This document shows, in pieces, positions 17,044-25,191 of a stretch of 64,000 nucleotides of DNA. A model generated the notes under the pieces. That model was not told the origin of the DNA and did not search any database. It was given only the letters and a program-made list of their open reading frames with translations. The stretch lies in contig NZ_JAXMOC010000004.1 of the NCBI RefSeq assembly GCF_034670125.1, positions 299,462 through 363,461 of the forward strand, in the 5' to 3' direction. Numbering within the stretch: position 1 is the stretch's first letter; every line of letters begins with the position of its first letter. This DNA comes from Maricaulis sp034670125. GTDB taxonomy: Bacteria > Pseudomonadota > Alphaproteobacteria > Caulobacterales > Maricaulaceae. The translations under genes and the position numbers were made by a program.

Positions 17044-18146
17044 CACCGCGCCGCTGTCTGATTGCGGCCGGGGGAACCGGCGGCCACATGTTTCCCGCGC
17101 GCGCCGCGGCCGAAGCGCTGATCGCGCGGGGCTGGCAGGTGCGTCTGGTCACCGATGCCCGCGGCCTGCGTCACGCGACCGACTTCCCGGCGGTCGCGGT
17201 AGACGAGATCCATGCCGCCAGCCCGTCGACGAAGAACCCGATCAAGCTGGCCCGGGCCGCCCTCGAACTGACCCAGGGCTTTGCCCAGGCGCGCTCGATT
17301 GTCGGCAAGTGGAAGCCGGACGTGATCGCCGGCTTTGGCGGCTATCCGGCCTTTCCGGCCCTGGCGGTCGCCCGCTCGATGGGCATTGCCTTCGCCATCC
17401 ACGAACAAAACGCCGTGCTGGGCCGGGTCAATCGGGTTTTTGCTGACAGGGCCGGATTCGTCGCCTCCGGTTTCGAACGCCTCGACCGTCTGCCCGCCAA
17501 GGCGAAAAAGCGTCACATCCTGACCGGCAACCCGCTGCGCGCGCCGATCATCGCCGCGCGGGCTGCCGGCTACCTGGCCATCGAAGCCGACAGGCGGTTG
17601 AACATCCTCGTGCTCGGCGGGTCCCTGGGCGCGCGCATCCTGTCGGAAACCGTGCCGCAGGCGCTGGCAATGGTCCCGGAAAAGCTGCGATCCCGCCTTG
17701 ATGTGGTCCAACAGACCCGCGAGGAATCCCTCCCCATGGCACGCGAAACCTACCAGGCTGCCGGCATCACGGCCCGCTGCGAACCCTTTTTCGAGGATGT
17801 CGGGTCGCTGTATGCCGCCAGCCATCTGGTGATCGGTCGCGCTGGTGCCTCGACCGTTTCCGAAGTCGCAGGCGTCGGGCGTCCGGCGATCTTCTGCCCG
17901 CTGGCGATCGCAGCTGACGACCACCAGTCTGCCAATGTCGACGGCCTCGTCCAGGCGGTCGCCTGTGATGTCGTCCATGAGGGCGAATTCACCGCGGAGA
18001 AGATCGCGGCCCTTGTCGAAACCCGTTTGTCCAACCCTGACGACCTCGCCAGCCGTGCCCAGTCGGCGCGTGCGCTGGGCCGCCCTGATGCCGCCGACGG
18101 GCTGGCGCGGGCGGTCGATGGCCTGGTCACCGGAGCGCTCGTATGA
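17040..18146 (+). CDS. murG: UDP-GlcNAc:lipid I N-acetylglucosaminyltransferase
   Basis: The protein has 368 residues, a GT-B glycosyltransferase on the inner face of the membrane that makes lipid II. The N-terminal glycine loop is AAGGTGGHMFPARA (about residues 8-21). Further motifs are GFGGYPAFPAL (about 99), HEQNAVLGRVNR (about 121), the second glycine loop LGGSLGARIL (about 192), and GRAGASTVSEVAGVGRPAI (about 267). It overlaps both neighbours by 4 bases. Confidence 0.97.
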   Translation: MTPRRCLIAAGGTGGHMFPARAAAEALIARGWQVRLVTDARGLRHATDFPAVAVDEIHAASPSTKNPIKLARAALELTQGFAQARSIVGKWKPDVIAGFGGYPAFPALAVARSMGIAFAIHEQNAVLGRVNRVFADRAGFVASGFERLDRLPAKAKKRHILTGNPLRAPIIAARAAGYLAIEADRRLNILVLGGSLGARILSETVPQALAMVPEKLRSRLDVVQQTREESLPMARETYQAAGITARCEPFFEDVGSLYAASHLVIGRAGASTVSEVAGVGRPAIFCPLAIAADDHQSANVDGLVQAVACDVVHEGEFTAEKIAALVETRLSNPDDLASRAQSARALGRPDAADGLARAVDGLVTGALV

Positions 18147-19552
18147 AGTTTACCGCCCTGCCGTTTGAAGTCGGCCCCGTCCATTTCGTCGGCATTGGCG
18201 GAATCGGCATGTCCGGCATCGCCGAGGTCATGCTCAATCTGGGCTACAAGGTGCAAGGCTCCGACATCAAGGCCAACCCGAATGTCGAGCGCCTGACCGG
18301 GCTGGGCGCGACCGTCGCCATCGGTCACACGGGCGACAATGTCGACGGGGCGGGTGCCATCGTCGTCTCCTCGGCCATCAAGCCGGACAACCCCGAACTG
18401 GTTGCAGCCCGCGCCGCCAAGATCCCGGTTGTCCGCCGGGCGGAAATGCTGGCCGAGCTGATGCGCCTGAAATTCGCCGTCGCGGTCGGTGGCACACACG
18501 GCAAGACGACGACAACCTCGCTGGTCGCGGTGCTGATGGATGCCGCCGGGGTCGATCCGACCGTGATCAATGGCGGCATCATTTCCGCCTATGGCTCGAA
18601 CGCTAAGGTCGGGCTGGGTGACTGGATGGCAGTCGAGGCGGATGAGAGCGATGGCTCCTTCCTCAAGCTTCGTTCGACCGTGGCCATTGTCACCAATATC
18701 GACCCCGAGCACATGGAGCATTACGGCGATTTCGACACGCTGAGGCAGGCCTTCTTCCAGTTTGTCGAGAACCTGCCCTTTTACGGGTTCGCGGTCCTGT
18801 GCACCGATCATCCCGAGGTCCAGTCCCTGGCCAGCCGGGTCGAGGACCGCCGCGTCATCACCTATGGCCAGAACCCGCAGGCCGATGCCCGGCTGGAAAA
18901 CCTCAAAATGGATCCGACCGGCGCGACCTTCGATGTCCGCTTCCGCCTGCGTGGTCAGGACGAGACCGTCTGGCGCGATATCTTTTTGCCGATGATGGGC
19001 GAGCACAATGTGCTCAATGCGGTCGCTGCTTTGGCGACGGCCCGCGAGCTCGGCCTGACCGAAACGGGTGCCCGGACGGCTCTGGGTCAATTCGGCGGGG
19101 TGAAGCGTCGCTTCACCCGCACCGGCGAATGGAAGGGCGCGGCGATCATCGATGATTACGGCCATCACCCGGTCGAGATTGCTGCCGTGCTGAAAGCCGC
19201 CCGTCAGGCCGCGACCGGCAAGGTGATCGCGGTCATGCAGCCACACCGCTACAGCCGCCTGCACGATCTGTTCGATGATTTTTCGACCTGTTTCAACGAT
19301 GCTGACAGCGTGCTGGTGACCCCGGTCTATACCGCCGGCGAAGACCCGATCGAGGGCGCCGACCAGGCGCACCTTGTCGAGAGCCTCCGCTCGCACGGTC
19401 ACCGCGATGCCGGCGCCACGACCCGGGATGCTGTGGCTTCCGACGTCGCCAAACGGGCCGGCGAGGGCGATGTCGTCGTCTGCCTCGGCGCCGGTGATAT
19501 CACGCAATGGGCCTATGCCTTGCCGGGTGAGTTGGAGGCTTTGGGCCAGTGA
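18143..19552 (+). CDS. murC: UDP-N-acetylmuramate:L-alanine ligase
   Basis: The protein has 469 residues. It starts the stem peptide by adding L-alanine to UDP-MurNAc. The N-terminal nucleotide motif is HFVGIGGIGMSGIAEV, the ATP site is VGGTHGKTTTTSLVA (about residues 115-129), and EADESDGSFLKL, NIDPEHMEHYGDF and DDYGHHPVEIAA follow in the Mur ligase order. It overlaps murG by 4 bases. After its stop the tight gene packing breaks for 274 bases where a palindromic element lies. Confidence 0.97.
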   Translation: MKFTALPFEVGPVHFVGIGGIGMSGIAEVMLNLGYKVQGSDIKANPNVERLTGLGATVAIGHTGDNVDGAGAIVVSSAIKPDNPELVAARAAKIPVVRRAEMLAELMRLKFAVAVGGTHGKTTTTSLVAVLMDAAGVDPTVINGGIISAYGSNAKVGLGDWMAVEADESDGSFLKLRSTVAIVTNIDPEHMEHYGDFDTLRQAFFQFVENLPFYGFAVLCTDHPEVQSLASRVEDRRVITYGQNPQADARLENLKMDPTGATFDVRFRLRGQDETVWRDIFLPMMGEHNVLNAVAALATARELGLTETGARTALGQFGGVKRRFTRTGEWKGAAIIDDYGHHPVEIAAVLKAARQAATGKVIAVMQPHRYSRLHDLFDDFSTCFNDADSVLVTPVYTAGEDPIEGADQAHLVESLRSHGHRDAGATTRDAVASDVAKRAGEGDVVVCLGAGDITQWAYALPGELEALGQ

Positions 19553-19602
19553 GGCGAGCCAGCGACTCCGTCACCGTTCCCGATCCAGGAAACGCACTCA
19601 CC

Positions 19603-19777
19603 TTGTCATCCCGGCCGAATGCCTCGCGAAAGCGAGGCGCAGAGCCGGGACCCATAGCTACGGACGACCGCCAACAACAGGCGCGATTTCGACGCCGCGA
19701 CCATTTCGGAACGCACCGGGATTATAGGTCCCGGCTCTCCGCCCGGCTCAGGGCCGGGCATCCGGCCGGGATGACAA
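19603..19777. repeat. Nested palindromic intergenic element, 175 bp
   Basis: The ends are a perfect 15-base inverted repeat (TTGTCATCCCGGCCG at 19603-19617 and its complement at 19763-19777). Inside lies a perfect 12-base inverted repeat (AGAGCCGGGACC near 19641 and GGTCCCGGCTCT near 19727). Two short hairpins also occur: GCCTCGC-GAAA-GCGAGGC near 19620 and GCCCGGC-TCAGG-GCCGGGC near 19741. The folded RNA or DNA would be cloverleaf-like. It separates murC from murB. A shorter relative lies at 42191-42293. No coding potential is seen. Confidence 0.8.
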
Positions 19778-19826
19778 TCGGGACTGGTTTTTGTTTGCGG
19801 GATCGCGTGGGCGGATGGAGCGCGGC

Positions 19827-20774
19827 ATGAGTCTCCTCGCCCAACTCCCCTCTGTCCGCGGCAAGTATATCGAGGCTGCGCCGCTGAAGGGCCTGACCTG
19901 GCTTCGGGTTGGTGGGCCGGCGGATGTGCTTTACCTCCCGGCCGACGAGTCTGATCTGTGCCGCTTCCTGGCGGAGACGCCGGACGGGATTCCGGTGACC
20001 GTGCTGGGTGCCGGGTCGAACACGCTGGTGCGGGATGGCGGGGTGCCGGGTGTGGTGATCCGTCTGGCGGGAGCGTTCGCGAAGACCGAGGCACTGGACG
20101 GGCATCGCCTGCGCGCGGGAGCCGGAGCGCTCGACAAGATGGTCGCCAAGGCGGCGGCCAAGGCCGGGATTGGCGGGCTGGAATACCTGGTAGGTGTGCC
20201 CGGCACGATTGGCGGCGCGCTGCGGATGAATGCCGGCTGTTATGACCAGGAAACATCCGACGTGGTGGTCGAAGTCATTGCGCTGGACCGGATGGGACGC
20301 CGCATCATCGCCTCGCCGGAAGAGTTGGCCTATTCCTATCGCCATTGCTCGGCGCCGGAGGACTGGATTTTCACCGCGGCGGTGTTCCTGGGGCAGGCCG
20401 ATGATCCGGACGCGATTACCGAGCGGATGACTGCGATCACGGCGCGGCGCGAGAGCACACAGCCGATCCGCGAGAAGACCTCCGGCTCGACTTTTGCCAA
20501 TCCCGATCCGCCCGGCACGCCGAACCAGCGCAAGTCCTGGGAGCTGATCGACAGTGTCGGCGGGCGCGGCTACCGCGTTGGCGGGGCGCATTTTTCCGAG
20601 CAACATTGTAACTTCCTGATCAATGATGGCACGGCCAGCGCGGCTGACCTCGAGCAGGTCGGCGAGGACGTGCGGGCGCGGGTTCGCCAGCAACATGATA
20701 TCGAGCTGCGCTGGGAAGTCCGGCGTATCGGCCGGGTCTCCGGCGACCAGAAACAAGAGGGGCAAGCGGGATGA
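19827..20774 (+). CDS. murB: UDP-N-acetylenolpyruvoylglucosamine reductase
   Basis: The protein has 315 residues, a flavoenzyme that reduces UDP-GlcNAc-enolpyruvate to UDP-MurNAc with NADPH. FAD-binding motifs are TWLRVGGPAD (about residue 26), LGAGSNTLVRDGG (about 58) and GVPGTIGGALRMNAGCY (about 122). The type I loop includes SYRHC. The catalytic regions GSTFANP and SEQHCNFLIN follow. ATG 19827 was chosen because GGAG at 19817-19820 lies 6 bases upstream; in-frame starts at 19791 and 19815 are less well placed. The stop overlaps the next gene by 4 bases. Confidence 0.96.
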   Translation: MSLLAQLPSVRGKYIEAAPLKGLTWLRVGGPADVLYLPADESDLCRFLAETPDGIPVTVLGAGSNTLVRDGGVPGVVIRLAGAFAKTEALDGHRLRAGAGALDKMVAKAAAKAGIGGLEYLVGVPGTIGGALRMNAGCYDQETSDVVVEVIALDRMGRRIIASPEELAYSYRHCSAPEDWIFTAAVFLGQADDPDAITERMTAITARRESTQPIREKTSGSTFANPDPPGTPNQRKSWELIDSVGGRGYRVGGAHFSEQHCNFLINDGTASAADLEQVGEDVRARVRQQHDIELRWEVRRIGRVSGDQKQEGQAG

Positions 20775-21361
20775 CCGATCCAGTCGCCGCGGCGATCGAA
20801 CCGATCCGAGAGAAATTCGTACAGGCCTACACCCAGTGGCTGCCGGAGATGCAAAAGCATTTCCCCCAGGGTGTCAGCGAGCATCCGTTCGCGATCCAGC
20901 ACGACAAGTCGCTGATCCGGAATCTCTACCGCATTGATTTCGCGACCCAGCTCCAGCCCAAGCCGGAATTCCGAGAATTCCGCTTGCAGGACATGCTGGC
21001 CTTCAAGTCCTGGGATGGCCCGGTCGAGGGCGTCCATCTGCACCTCCATCCCTTCCGCTGGGACGCACTGGTGGTCCAGCTGCAGGACGCGAAATGGGAT
21101 GAAGCGGCGGTAACGCGCTGGTTTGATCGCTGGTTCGGGATGATGAAGGACACGCCAGTGGTGACGCCGGGCGTGCAGACCGGTGGCTTCATTCACGCCG
21201 CGTCATTGCAGGATGAGATGCTGCACGTCGACCTCGGGACGGCACCGATCGAGGCTTTGACCGAATTGCTGACGCTGGCGCGCAGTACCGGTGCCAGTGC
21301 GATCGCCCTGTCAGACCCGGTCGTCCGTCCGACCACCCCCAAAGGCGAAGTGTTGAACTAG
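20771..21361 (+). CDS. Uncharacterised protein encoded between murB and ddl
   Basis: The protein has 196 residues, apparently soluble and cytosolic, with no signal peptide or membrane helix. It is rich in Trp, His and Phe (WDGPVEGVHLHLHPFRWDALVVQLQDAKWDEAAVTRWFDRWFGMM). Its C-terminal half resembles an alternating strand-helix domain. The start codon overlaps the murB stop (ATGA) and ddl begins 51 bases later, so it is transcribed and translated with the peptidoglycan genes. I do not recognise the family. The coupling suggests a role connected with wall precursors or division, but nothing in the sequence names a reaction. Confidence 0.85.
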   Translation: MTDPVAAAIEPIREKFVQAYTQWLPEMQKHFPQGVSEHPFAIQHDKSLIRNLYRIDFATQLQPKPEFREFRLQDMLAFKSWDGPVEGVHLHLHPFRWDALVVQLQDAKWDEAAVTRWFDRWFGMMKDTPVVTPGVQTGGFIHAASLQDEMLHVDLGTAPIEALTELLTLARSTGASAIALSDPVVRPTTPKGEVLN

Positions 21362-21412
21362 CCGGTCCGCCCGCACCCACTGACGAGGCGGGACTTCAAC
21401 CAGGATGAGCTC

Positions 21413-22327
21413 ATGAGCAAGCGTGTTGCGGTACTTCTCGGTGGCCTGTCGCCGGAACGGGATGTGTCTTTGGTGTCGGGCGCGGCCTGTGCCAAGGGGT
21501 TGCGCGATGCCGGCTATGAGGTGGTCGAGATCGATGCCGGCCGTGAACTCTCGCAGCAGCTCGCCGATGCCGCGCCGGATATCGTGTTCAACGCATTGCA
21601 TGGCGAGTGGGGCGAGGACGGGTTGGTCCAGGGGGTACTGGAACATTTCGGCAAGCCCTATACGCATTCCGGCGTGCTGGCCTCGGCCCTGGCGATGGAC
21701 AAGCAAAAGGCCAAGGACGTGCTGCGTGCGGCGGGGATCCCTTGCCCCGAAGGCATTATCGCCAACCGGTTCGAGGCGGCCAAAGCGCACGTCATGAAGC
21801 CGCCCTATGTCGCCAAACCCAATGCGCAGGGCTCGTCTGTCGGTGTGCATATCGTGCTGGAAGGCGCCAATCGACCGCCCGCCGAGCTGGGCTCGACGGC
21901 CTGGGCTCTGGGCGACGAAATCCTGATCGAACGCTACATCCCGGGGCGCGAGCTGACTGTCGCGGTGATGGAGGACCGGGCGCTTTGTGTGACCGAAATC
22001 AAGCCGAACACGACCTTTTATGACTATGAAGCCAAGTACACCGCGGGCGGGTCGGATCATATTTTACCAGCGCCCATCACCGAAGCCGTCGCGGATCTGG
22101 CGAAGCAATTGGCCGTAAAGGCGCACCAGGCCTTGGGATGCCGCGGAATGACCCGGTCAGATTTCCGGTATGATTCGGCAGCCGATACACCACTATGGTT
22201 ACTCGAAATTAACACCCAACCGGGCATGACTCCGACATCACTAGCGCCAGAACAGGCGCAGTATTGCGGGATCGCGTTTTCTGATCTCGTTGCATGGATG
22301 GCGGAGAATGCGTCGTGTCGAAGGTGA
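21413..22327 (+). CDS. ddl: D-alanine:D-alanine ligase
   Basis: The protein has 304 residues, an ATP-grasp enzyme that makes the D-Ala-D-Ala dipeptide used by MurF. Motifs are VLLGGLSPERDVSLVSG at the N-terminus, HGEWGEDGLVQGVLE (about residue 63), the KPNAQGSSVGV ATP-grasp loop (about 138), and the metal-binding end LEINTQPGMTPTSLAPEQA (about 267). An AGGATGAG run lies shortly ahead of ATG 21413. The last 13 bases overlap the ftsQ start. Mg2+/ATP dependence is family knowledge. Confidence 0.95.
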   Translation: MSKRVAVLLGGLSPERDVSLVSGAACAKGLRDAGYEVVEIDAGRELSQQLADAAPDIVFNALHGEWGEDGLVQGVLEHFGKPYTHSGVLASALAMDKQKAKDVLRAAGIPCPEGIIANRFEAAKAHVMKPPYVAKPNAQGSSVGVHIVLEGANRPPAELGSTAWALGDEILIERYIPGRELTVAVMEDRALCVTEIKPNTTFYDYEAKYTAGGSDHILPAPITEAVADLAKQLAVKAHQALGCRGMTRSDFRYDSAADTPLWLLEINTQPGMTPTSLAPEQAQYCGIAFSDLVAWMAENASCRR

Positions 22328-23223
22328 GGCGTGCCGGTTCGCGTAAAGCGGGCCGTCGCAAGACCAAACCCCAGTCCGCCGCGGTGTCCGCACCGCGGCG
22401 TTTGCGTAACTGGGTCGAGGCCCAGGTCCGGGGTGTCAGATATCGTATGGCGAATGCAGCCCGCTTCGGCGGACTGGTCGTGGCCGGCCTGACGGCTGTC
22501 ACGGTGGGCGGACTTGCGCTTTTCGGACAGCTTGACGATGTCGTCGACTGGGCCGGCGACCGGGTGGAAAGCCAGTTGGCTGATGCCGGTTTTGCCGTTC
22601 GCGCGGTCGATGTCACCGGTGCACGCGGCGAGATGGCCCACGCCATCGTCGTGGCCTCCTTGATCACTGACGGCGAGTCCATCTTCTCCATTGATCCGGA
22701 GGTCGTGCGCAGCCGTGTTGAAGCCATGCCGATGATCCGCCGGGCGCGCGTCGCGCGCCTGTTGCCGGACCGCATCGCGATCGTCGTTGAAACCCGCGAG
22801 GCCTTTGCGCTCTGGCAGGTTGAAGGCGGATTGCATGTGATTGACAGGGACGGGGTTGTGATTGCCGACGCCGACGTCATGGCGCCGCCTGACCTGCCGC
22901 TCGTTGTGGCGGATGGCGCCAATGAGGCGGCGACCGAGATTGTTGATGCCCTGGGTCACTTCCCCGAAGTGGCCGGCCGGGTGGTCGGTGCCGTTCGGGT
23001 TGGTGACCGGCGCTGGAATTTGCGCCTGGAGAGCGGCGCCGATGTGAAATTGCCCGAGAGCGATGTGATGGCGTCGATTGCCATCCTCGCGCGCCTGCAG
23101 GCCGAGCGCGGCGTGCTGCGGCTGGCGGCCGAGAGTTTTGACCTACGCGGTGAGGGCGATCTGATCGTCCGGGCCCTGCCTGACCGGGCAGCGGCGGCCG
23201 GTATGCGGGAGCGTGAAGCGTGA
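22315..23223 (+). CDS. ftsQ: Cell division protein FtsQ
   Basis: The protein has 302 residues. A basic cytoplasmic tail (KVRRAGSRKAGRRKTK) precedes one membrane helix (about residues 57-76). A POTRA domain follows (about 95-165, VRAVDVTGARGEMAHAIVVASLITDGESIFSIDPEVVRSRVEAMPMIRRARVARLLPDRI). The C-terminal FtsQ/DivIB domain comes last. FtsQ links FtsL/FtsB to the early divisome. GTG 22315 is chosen because GGAG at 22303-22306 precedes it by 8 bases. The longer ORF from 22294 would overlap ddl more. Its stop overlaps ftsA by 4 bases. Confidence 0.93.
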   Translation: MSKVRRAGSRKAGRRKTKPQSAAVSAPRRLRNWVEAQVRGVRYRMANAARFGGLVVAGLTAVTVGGLALFGQLDDVVDWAGDRVESQLADAGFAVRAVDVTGARGEMAHAIVVASLITDGESIFSIDPEVVRSRVEAMPMIRRARVARLLPDRIAIVVETREAFALWQVEGGLHVIDRDGVVIADADVMAPPDLPLVVADGANEAATEIVDALGHFPEVAGRVVGAVRVGDRRWNLRLESGADVKLPESDVMASIAILARLQAERGVLRLAAESFDLRGEGDLIVRALPDRAAAAGMREREA

Positions 23224-24551
23224 GTGTGTTTGATCTGTTCCGGTCGCGTCAGCCCAGTGCTGTCGGCGGCGCCAAGGCCCAGGGCGTCTGTGCCGCCCTC
23301 GATGTCGGTTCCTCCAAGATCGCCTGTTTCATTGCCCGGACGGATCAGACCATCTCCGGCCCGCGCCCGCGTGTGATCGGGGTCGGTCATCAGTCGTCGC
23401 GCGGCGTGCGCGCCGGCGCCGTGGTGGATATGGACGCCGCCGCAGAAGCCATCCGCACGGCTGTCGAACAGGCCGAGCGCATGGCCGGGATTGCCGTCAA
23501 CGCTGTCACGGTTACCCTGTCGGCCGGACAGCCGGCCTCGACGCGGATTGCCGCTGAAATCGATCTGCCGCAGCGGGAGATCACCGAGCGCGAGCCACGC
23601 CGCCTGCTGGATGGTGCGCTGGCCGAATTTGCCATCGAGGACCGCGTCGTCCTGCACGCCATACCCTTGTCCTGGTCGGTCGATGACCATCGCGGAATCA
23701 AGGATCCGCGCGGCATGTTCGGCAAGACGCTGGGCGTCGAAGTCCATGTCATCACGGCGGCGATTGGCCCGCTGCGCAATCTGTCGACCTGTATCGAGCG
23801 CTGCCATCTCGACCTCAAGGGCGTGGTCGCCACGCCTTACGCGTCCGGTCTGTCGGCCCTGGCTGATGATGAGGTCAAGCTGGGCGCGACCCTGATAGAC
23901 ATGGGTGCCGGTGCCACCACCGCGGCCGTGTTCGCGGAAGGTGCGCTGCTGCACATTGATGCGGTCCCGGTCGGTGGCTCTCATGTGACGTCCGACGTGG
24001 CGCGGGGGCTGTCGACGCCGCTGGCTGCCGCCGAACGTCTCAAGACCCTGTATGGTTCGGCGCTCGACAGCCCTGAAGATGACCAGCAGATGATCGAGGT
24101 TCCCTCGGTTTCCGGTGAGAATGGCGCGCTCTACGACAGTGCGCCGCGGTCGCTGCTCAATTCGATCATCCGGCCGCGGCTGGAAGAAACATTCGAGCTC
24201 ATTCGCGACCGCCTCGACGCGGCCGGTGTCGGCCGGACGTCCGGTCGTCGCCTGGTATTGACCGGAGGTGGCGCACAGCTGCCCGGAGCGGCCGAGCTGG
24301 CGGCGAGGGTGTTCGGCAAACAGGTCCGTATTGCCAGCCCGTGCGGGGTCAGCGGTCTGGGCGATGCCGTGTCCGGTCCCGCCTTCAGTGCGGCCGCCGG
24401 AATTGTCCGCCGAGAAACGCGCGGTGCGGCCGAAGCCATTGCCGGTCCGCCGCGGATGAGCGGTCTGCCGATCATGCCCCGACGGGTGCAGGCCGAGGCG
24501 AATGCCGGTCGGGCTTCGTCAATGTGGCGCTGGTTTGCCGAGAGCTTCTGA
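23220..24551 (+). CDS. ftsA: Cell division protein FtsA
   Basis: The protein has 443 residues, an actin-fold ATPase that tethers FtsZ to the membrane. Visible features are the phosphate-1 motif ALDVGSSKIACFIAR (about residues 24-38), the 1C SHS2 domain region (about 95-175), phosphate-2 LIDMGAGATTAAVF (about 225), and adenosine motif LTGGGAQLPGAAELA (about 346). The C-terminus ends in an amphipathic membrane-targeting helix, SSMWRWFAESF. GTG start overlaps ftsQ. A STAS-like gene separates it from ftsZ, which is not the E. coli layout. Confidence 0.95.
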   Translation: MSVFDLFRSRQPSAVGGAKAQGVCAALDVGSSKIACFIARTDQTISGPRPRVIGVGHQSSRGVRAGAVVDMDAAAEAIRTAVEQAERMAGIAVNAVTVTLSAGQPASTRIAAEIDLPQREITEREPRRLLDGALAEFAIEDRVVLHAIPLSWSVDDHRGIKDPRGMFGKTLGVEVHVITAAIGPLRNLSTCIERCHLDLKGVVATPYASGLSALADDEVKLGATLIDMGAGATTAAVFAEGALLHIDAVPVGGSHVTSDVARGLSTPLAAAERLKTLYGSALDSPEDDQQMIEVPSVSGENGALYDSAPRSLLNSIIRPRLEETFELIRDRLDAAGVGRTSGRRLVLTGGGAQLPGAAELAARVFGKQVRIASPCGVSGLGDAVSGPAFSAAAGIVRRETRGAAEAIAGPPRMSGLPIMPRRVQAEANAGRASSMWRWFAESF

Positions 24552-24656
24552 TCCCGCCCGCCGGGCACGGATTTTCATAATCAATTACCGCCGGTGTTAA
24601 AGACATGGCGGCGTGTGCGCCTTACTCCTCCGACCTTGAGTCGCAAGAAGAGCGCA

Positions 24657-25052
24657 ATGTCTTTCAATCGAGTGATAATCCTGCCTGACCACGCCTGTGT
24701 CGAAGCCATCATCGATGGTTACGAGGACTGGGACAGCGCCACCGAAGTCATAGTCGAGATGTGCGAGCAGGTGGAAGCGCGTTCCTGGAAGCGGATCCTG
24801 ATCGACTTCAGGCGTGTGAACTTGCGCGTCTCTCGCTCGGAAGCCCATGATATCGCGAACTTTTTCAACTCGTTCGTCAATTATGCGATGAATATTGCAG
24901 TCTGGCTTCCCGCCGGCGAGCGCGATGCTGAAGTGATCAATACCTTCGCGCGAAGAATGGACGAGCTGGGGCATGCCATGACTCCAATCCGCACGGTCGC
25001 TGACCGCGACGCGTGGCTTGTCGGGCCGCTTCCCAAAGCTGCAAACGCCTGA
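24657..25052 (+). CDS. SpoIIAA/STAS-like protein of unknown function between ftsA and ftsZ
   Basis: The protein has 131 residues. The pattern of a beta strand, an amphipathic helix, and then KRILIDFRRVNLRVSRSEAHDIANFF looks like the SpoIIAA-like (STAS fold) family, in which a strand ending in Asp precedes a helix. A later AVWLPAGERDAEVINTFARRM segment fits the same fold. No membrane segment is seen. ATG 24657 follows a GAAGAG purine stretch; an in-frame start at 24594 would add 21 basic residues and has no better signal. Function is unknown. Placement suggests co-expression with division genes. The 3' end is followed by the ftsZ regulatory region. Confidence 0.7.
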   Translation: MSFNRVIILPDHACVEAIIDGYEDWDSATEVIVEMCEQVEARSWKRILIDFRRVNLRVSRSEAHDIANFFNSFVNYAMNIAVWLPAGERDAEVINTFARRMDELGHAMTPIRTVADRDAWLVGPLPKAANA

Positions 25053-25111
25053 CCCGAACGGGCCCGGTGCCGGCCCGCCACAGAAATTTGCCACCCGAAA
25101 TGATCATGGGT

Positions 25112-25126
25112 TTAACCCCTGCTTAA
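25112..25126 (+). promoter_or_regulatory. CtrA-type binding site upstream of ftsZ
   Basis: TTAA at 25112-25115, seven bases, then TTAA at 25123-25126 matches the full CtrA consensus TTAA-N7-TTAA. It lies 66 bases before the ftsZ start. In Caulobacter CtrA represses ftsZ through such a site, and the same control is likely here. Confidence 0.7.
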
Positions 25127-25151
25127 GCGTCTTGGGGCGAAACTTCATGGT

Positions 25152-25156
25152 GAATC
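25152..25156 (+). promoter_or_regulatory. GANTC (GAATC) CcrM/GcrA site in the ftsZ leader
   Basis: GAATC lies 36 bases ahead of the ftsZ start and 26 bases after the CtrA-type site. In Caulobacter, CcrM methylation of GANTC sites in the ftsZ promoter and the regulator GcrA tune its timing. A single 5-base match is weak by itself; the position beside a CtrA box raises its value. Confidence 0.4.
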
Positions 25157-25191
25157 GTTGTTTAATTTCCAGTGCCGAGAACGGGTCTGTC

